From positions 1 to 46,281 of the forward strand of contig NZ_JAGPWD010000044.1 in assembly GCF_018119395.1 (NCBI RefSeq): 46,281 bases of DNA, given 5' to 3'. The notes under the pieces are model-generated. The model was not told the DNA's origin, ran no database searches, and was given only the letters and a program-made list of their open reading frames with translations. Shown one piece after another: positions 45,665 through 46,281 of this stretch; position 1 is the stretch's first letter; every line of letters starts with the position of its first letter. The position numbers and the translations under genes are program-made. The stretch is from Massilia sp. ZL223. Lineage in GTDB: Bacteria > Pseudomonadota > Gammaproteobacteria > Burkholderiales > Burkholderiaceae_D.

Positions 45665-46281
45665 TTGAGAAAGCGCATCCTCATCGTCAGCCCCGCCCTG
45701 GCGCGGGCAAACAACGGCAATTGGCAAACGGCCAGCCGCTGGGCGCGTTTCTTGCGCAGTGTCCATGAAGTCGAGGTGACCGACACCTGGCAACCTGGCG
45801 ATCCCGCCCCCGACCTGCTGATCGCGTTGCACGCCCGCCGCTCTGCTGCGGCATTGGCGGCGTTCACCGACAAGCACCCGGACAAGCCCGCGCTCCTGGT
45901 CCTGACCGGCACCGACGTGTACCGCGACATCCACGAGTCGCAGGAGGCCCAGGCCTCGCTGCAGCGCGCCACCGCACTGGTCGTCCTGCAAGACGACGCC
46001 GTCAACCAGCTCCCCGCCGCGCTGCGCACCCGGACCCACGTCATCTACCAGTCGGCGCCAGCCCTGCGTCCCTGGCACCCGCCGGCACGACGCCGCTATA
46101 TCGACGTGTGCATGATCGGCCACCTGCGCGACGAAAAAGACCCGCTGACCTTCATCCGCGCCGCCGGGCACCTCAGCCACCCGGCGGCGCGCCTGCTGCA
46201 CATCGGCGGCGCACTCGACCCGGCGCTGGGCGAGGCGGCAATGCAGCCTCGCCCGCGCTACCGCTGGCTCGGCCCCCTGCC
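45665..46281 (+). CDS. senB: Selenosugar synthase SenB-like glycosyltransferase (partial, 3' end outside window)
   Basis: The frame runs from TTG 45665 off the right edge (205 codons). GGAG nine bases upstream supports the TTG start (MRKRILIVSPALARANNGNW). Segments DLLIALHARRSAAALAAF, VLTGTDVYRDI, ALVVLQDDAV, VIYQSAPAL, CMIGHLRDEKDPLTFIRAA, HIGGALDP and RYRWLGPLP match, in order, the TIGR04348 glycosyltransferase family as I know it. Members have been identified as SenB. SenB joins selenophosphate to an activated sugar in selenoneine synthesis, working with SenC and SenA. Those partners are not in the window. Confidence 0.82.
   Translation, partial: MRKRILIVSPALARANNGNWQTASRWARFLRSVHEVEVTDTWQPGDPAPDLLIALHARRSAAALAAFTDKHPDKPALLVLTGTDVYRDIHESQEAQASLQRATALVVLQDDAVNQLPAALRTRTHVIYQSAPALRPWHPPARRRYIDVCMIGHLRDEKDPLTFIRAAGHLSHPAARLLHIGGALDPALGEAAMQPRPRYRWLGPL

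Noticed and set aside
43927..46044. A 705-codon minus-strand frame antisense to the helicase and senB start
   Set aside because: Runs across two real plus-strand genes and a terminator; no domains.

Overview
The window looks like a chromosomal segment of a high-GC betaproteobacterium of the Oxalobacteraceae (Massilia/Duganella/Janthinobacterium type). This is inferred from gene order and protein character, not from a search. Supporting signs are the carA-carB-greA-DUF4149 run facing yhbY/rlmE-ftsH-folP-glmM, a pstSCAB-phoU-phoB-phoR operon, a tsaB-rimI-UDG operon, alr-radA next to lplT, and REP-like palindromes typical of the group. Nearly all of it is housekeeping DNA. I see no prophage, insertion sequence, CRISPR array or integrase.

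Layout, left to right. 1-3735: the 5' part of a TonB/TolA-like protein, a periplasmic metallo-beta-lactamase-fold hydrolase, a DUF5710 protein and an NhaR-like LysR regulator, all on the minus strand. 3753-5254: a palindromic operator candidate, then divergent terB-like and terC genes. 5288-5575: tRNA-Arg(TCT) and tRNA-Pro(TGG). 5665-10706: glmM, folP, ftsH and rlmE (minus). 10749-11219: yhbY. 11455-16948: DUF4149, greA, carB and carA, read carA to DUF4149 from a good sigma70 promoter at 17102-17130. 17278-18617: a GlcG/HbpS-type protein and a patatin lipoprotein. 18701-19047: three copies of a roughly 60-base palindromic repeat. 19060-25818: the phosphate operon, read from pstS to phoR behind two Pho boxes. 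26104-26220: a possible 38-residue membrane peptide. 26309-29167: alr-radA-pilZ operon (minus). 29305-31263: lplT and an unknown secreted protein. 31279-34259: tsaB-rimI-UDG-DUF1853 operon (minus). 34358-34783: a thioredoxin-like gene. 34888-40336: a GGDEF/EAL protein followed by an orphan molybdopterin subunit. 40542-43534: DUF1993, DUF1289, DUF1415 and an MltD-like lytic transglycosylase. 43906-45561: a DEAD-box helicase. 45665 to the right edge: the start of a gene that matches selenosugar synthase SenB.

Functional themes: cell-wall precursor and remodelling enzymes (glmM, alr, mltD), phosphate sensing and uptake, carbamoyl phosphate supply, RNA and translation maintenance (rlmE, yhbY, greA, tsaB, rimI, helicase), c-di-GMP signalling (GGDEF/EAL and PilZ), and membrane ion or metal homeostasis (NhaR-like with TerB/TerC).

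The most interesting items are: the truncated senB-like gene, which hints at a selenoneine pathway just beyond the window; the NhaR-like/TerB/TerC divergent unit with a perfect 9-base inverted repeat; the triple hairpin repeat without a visible transposase; a repeat that supplies the stop codons of two convergent genes; and a tiny ORF whose Shine-Dalgarno sequence is separated from its ATG by a hairpin.
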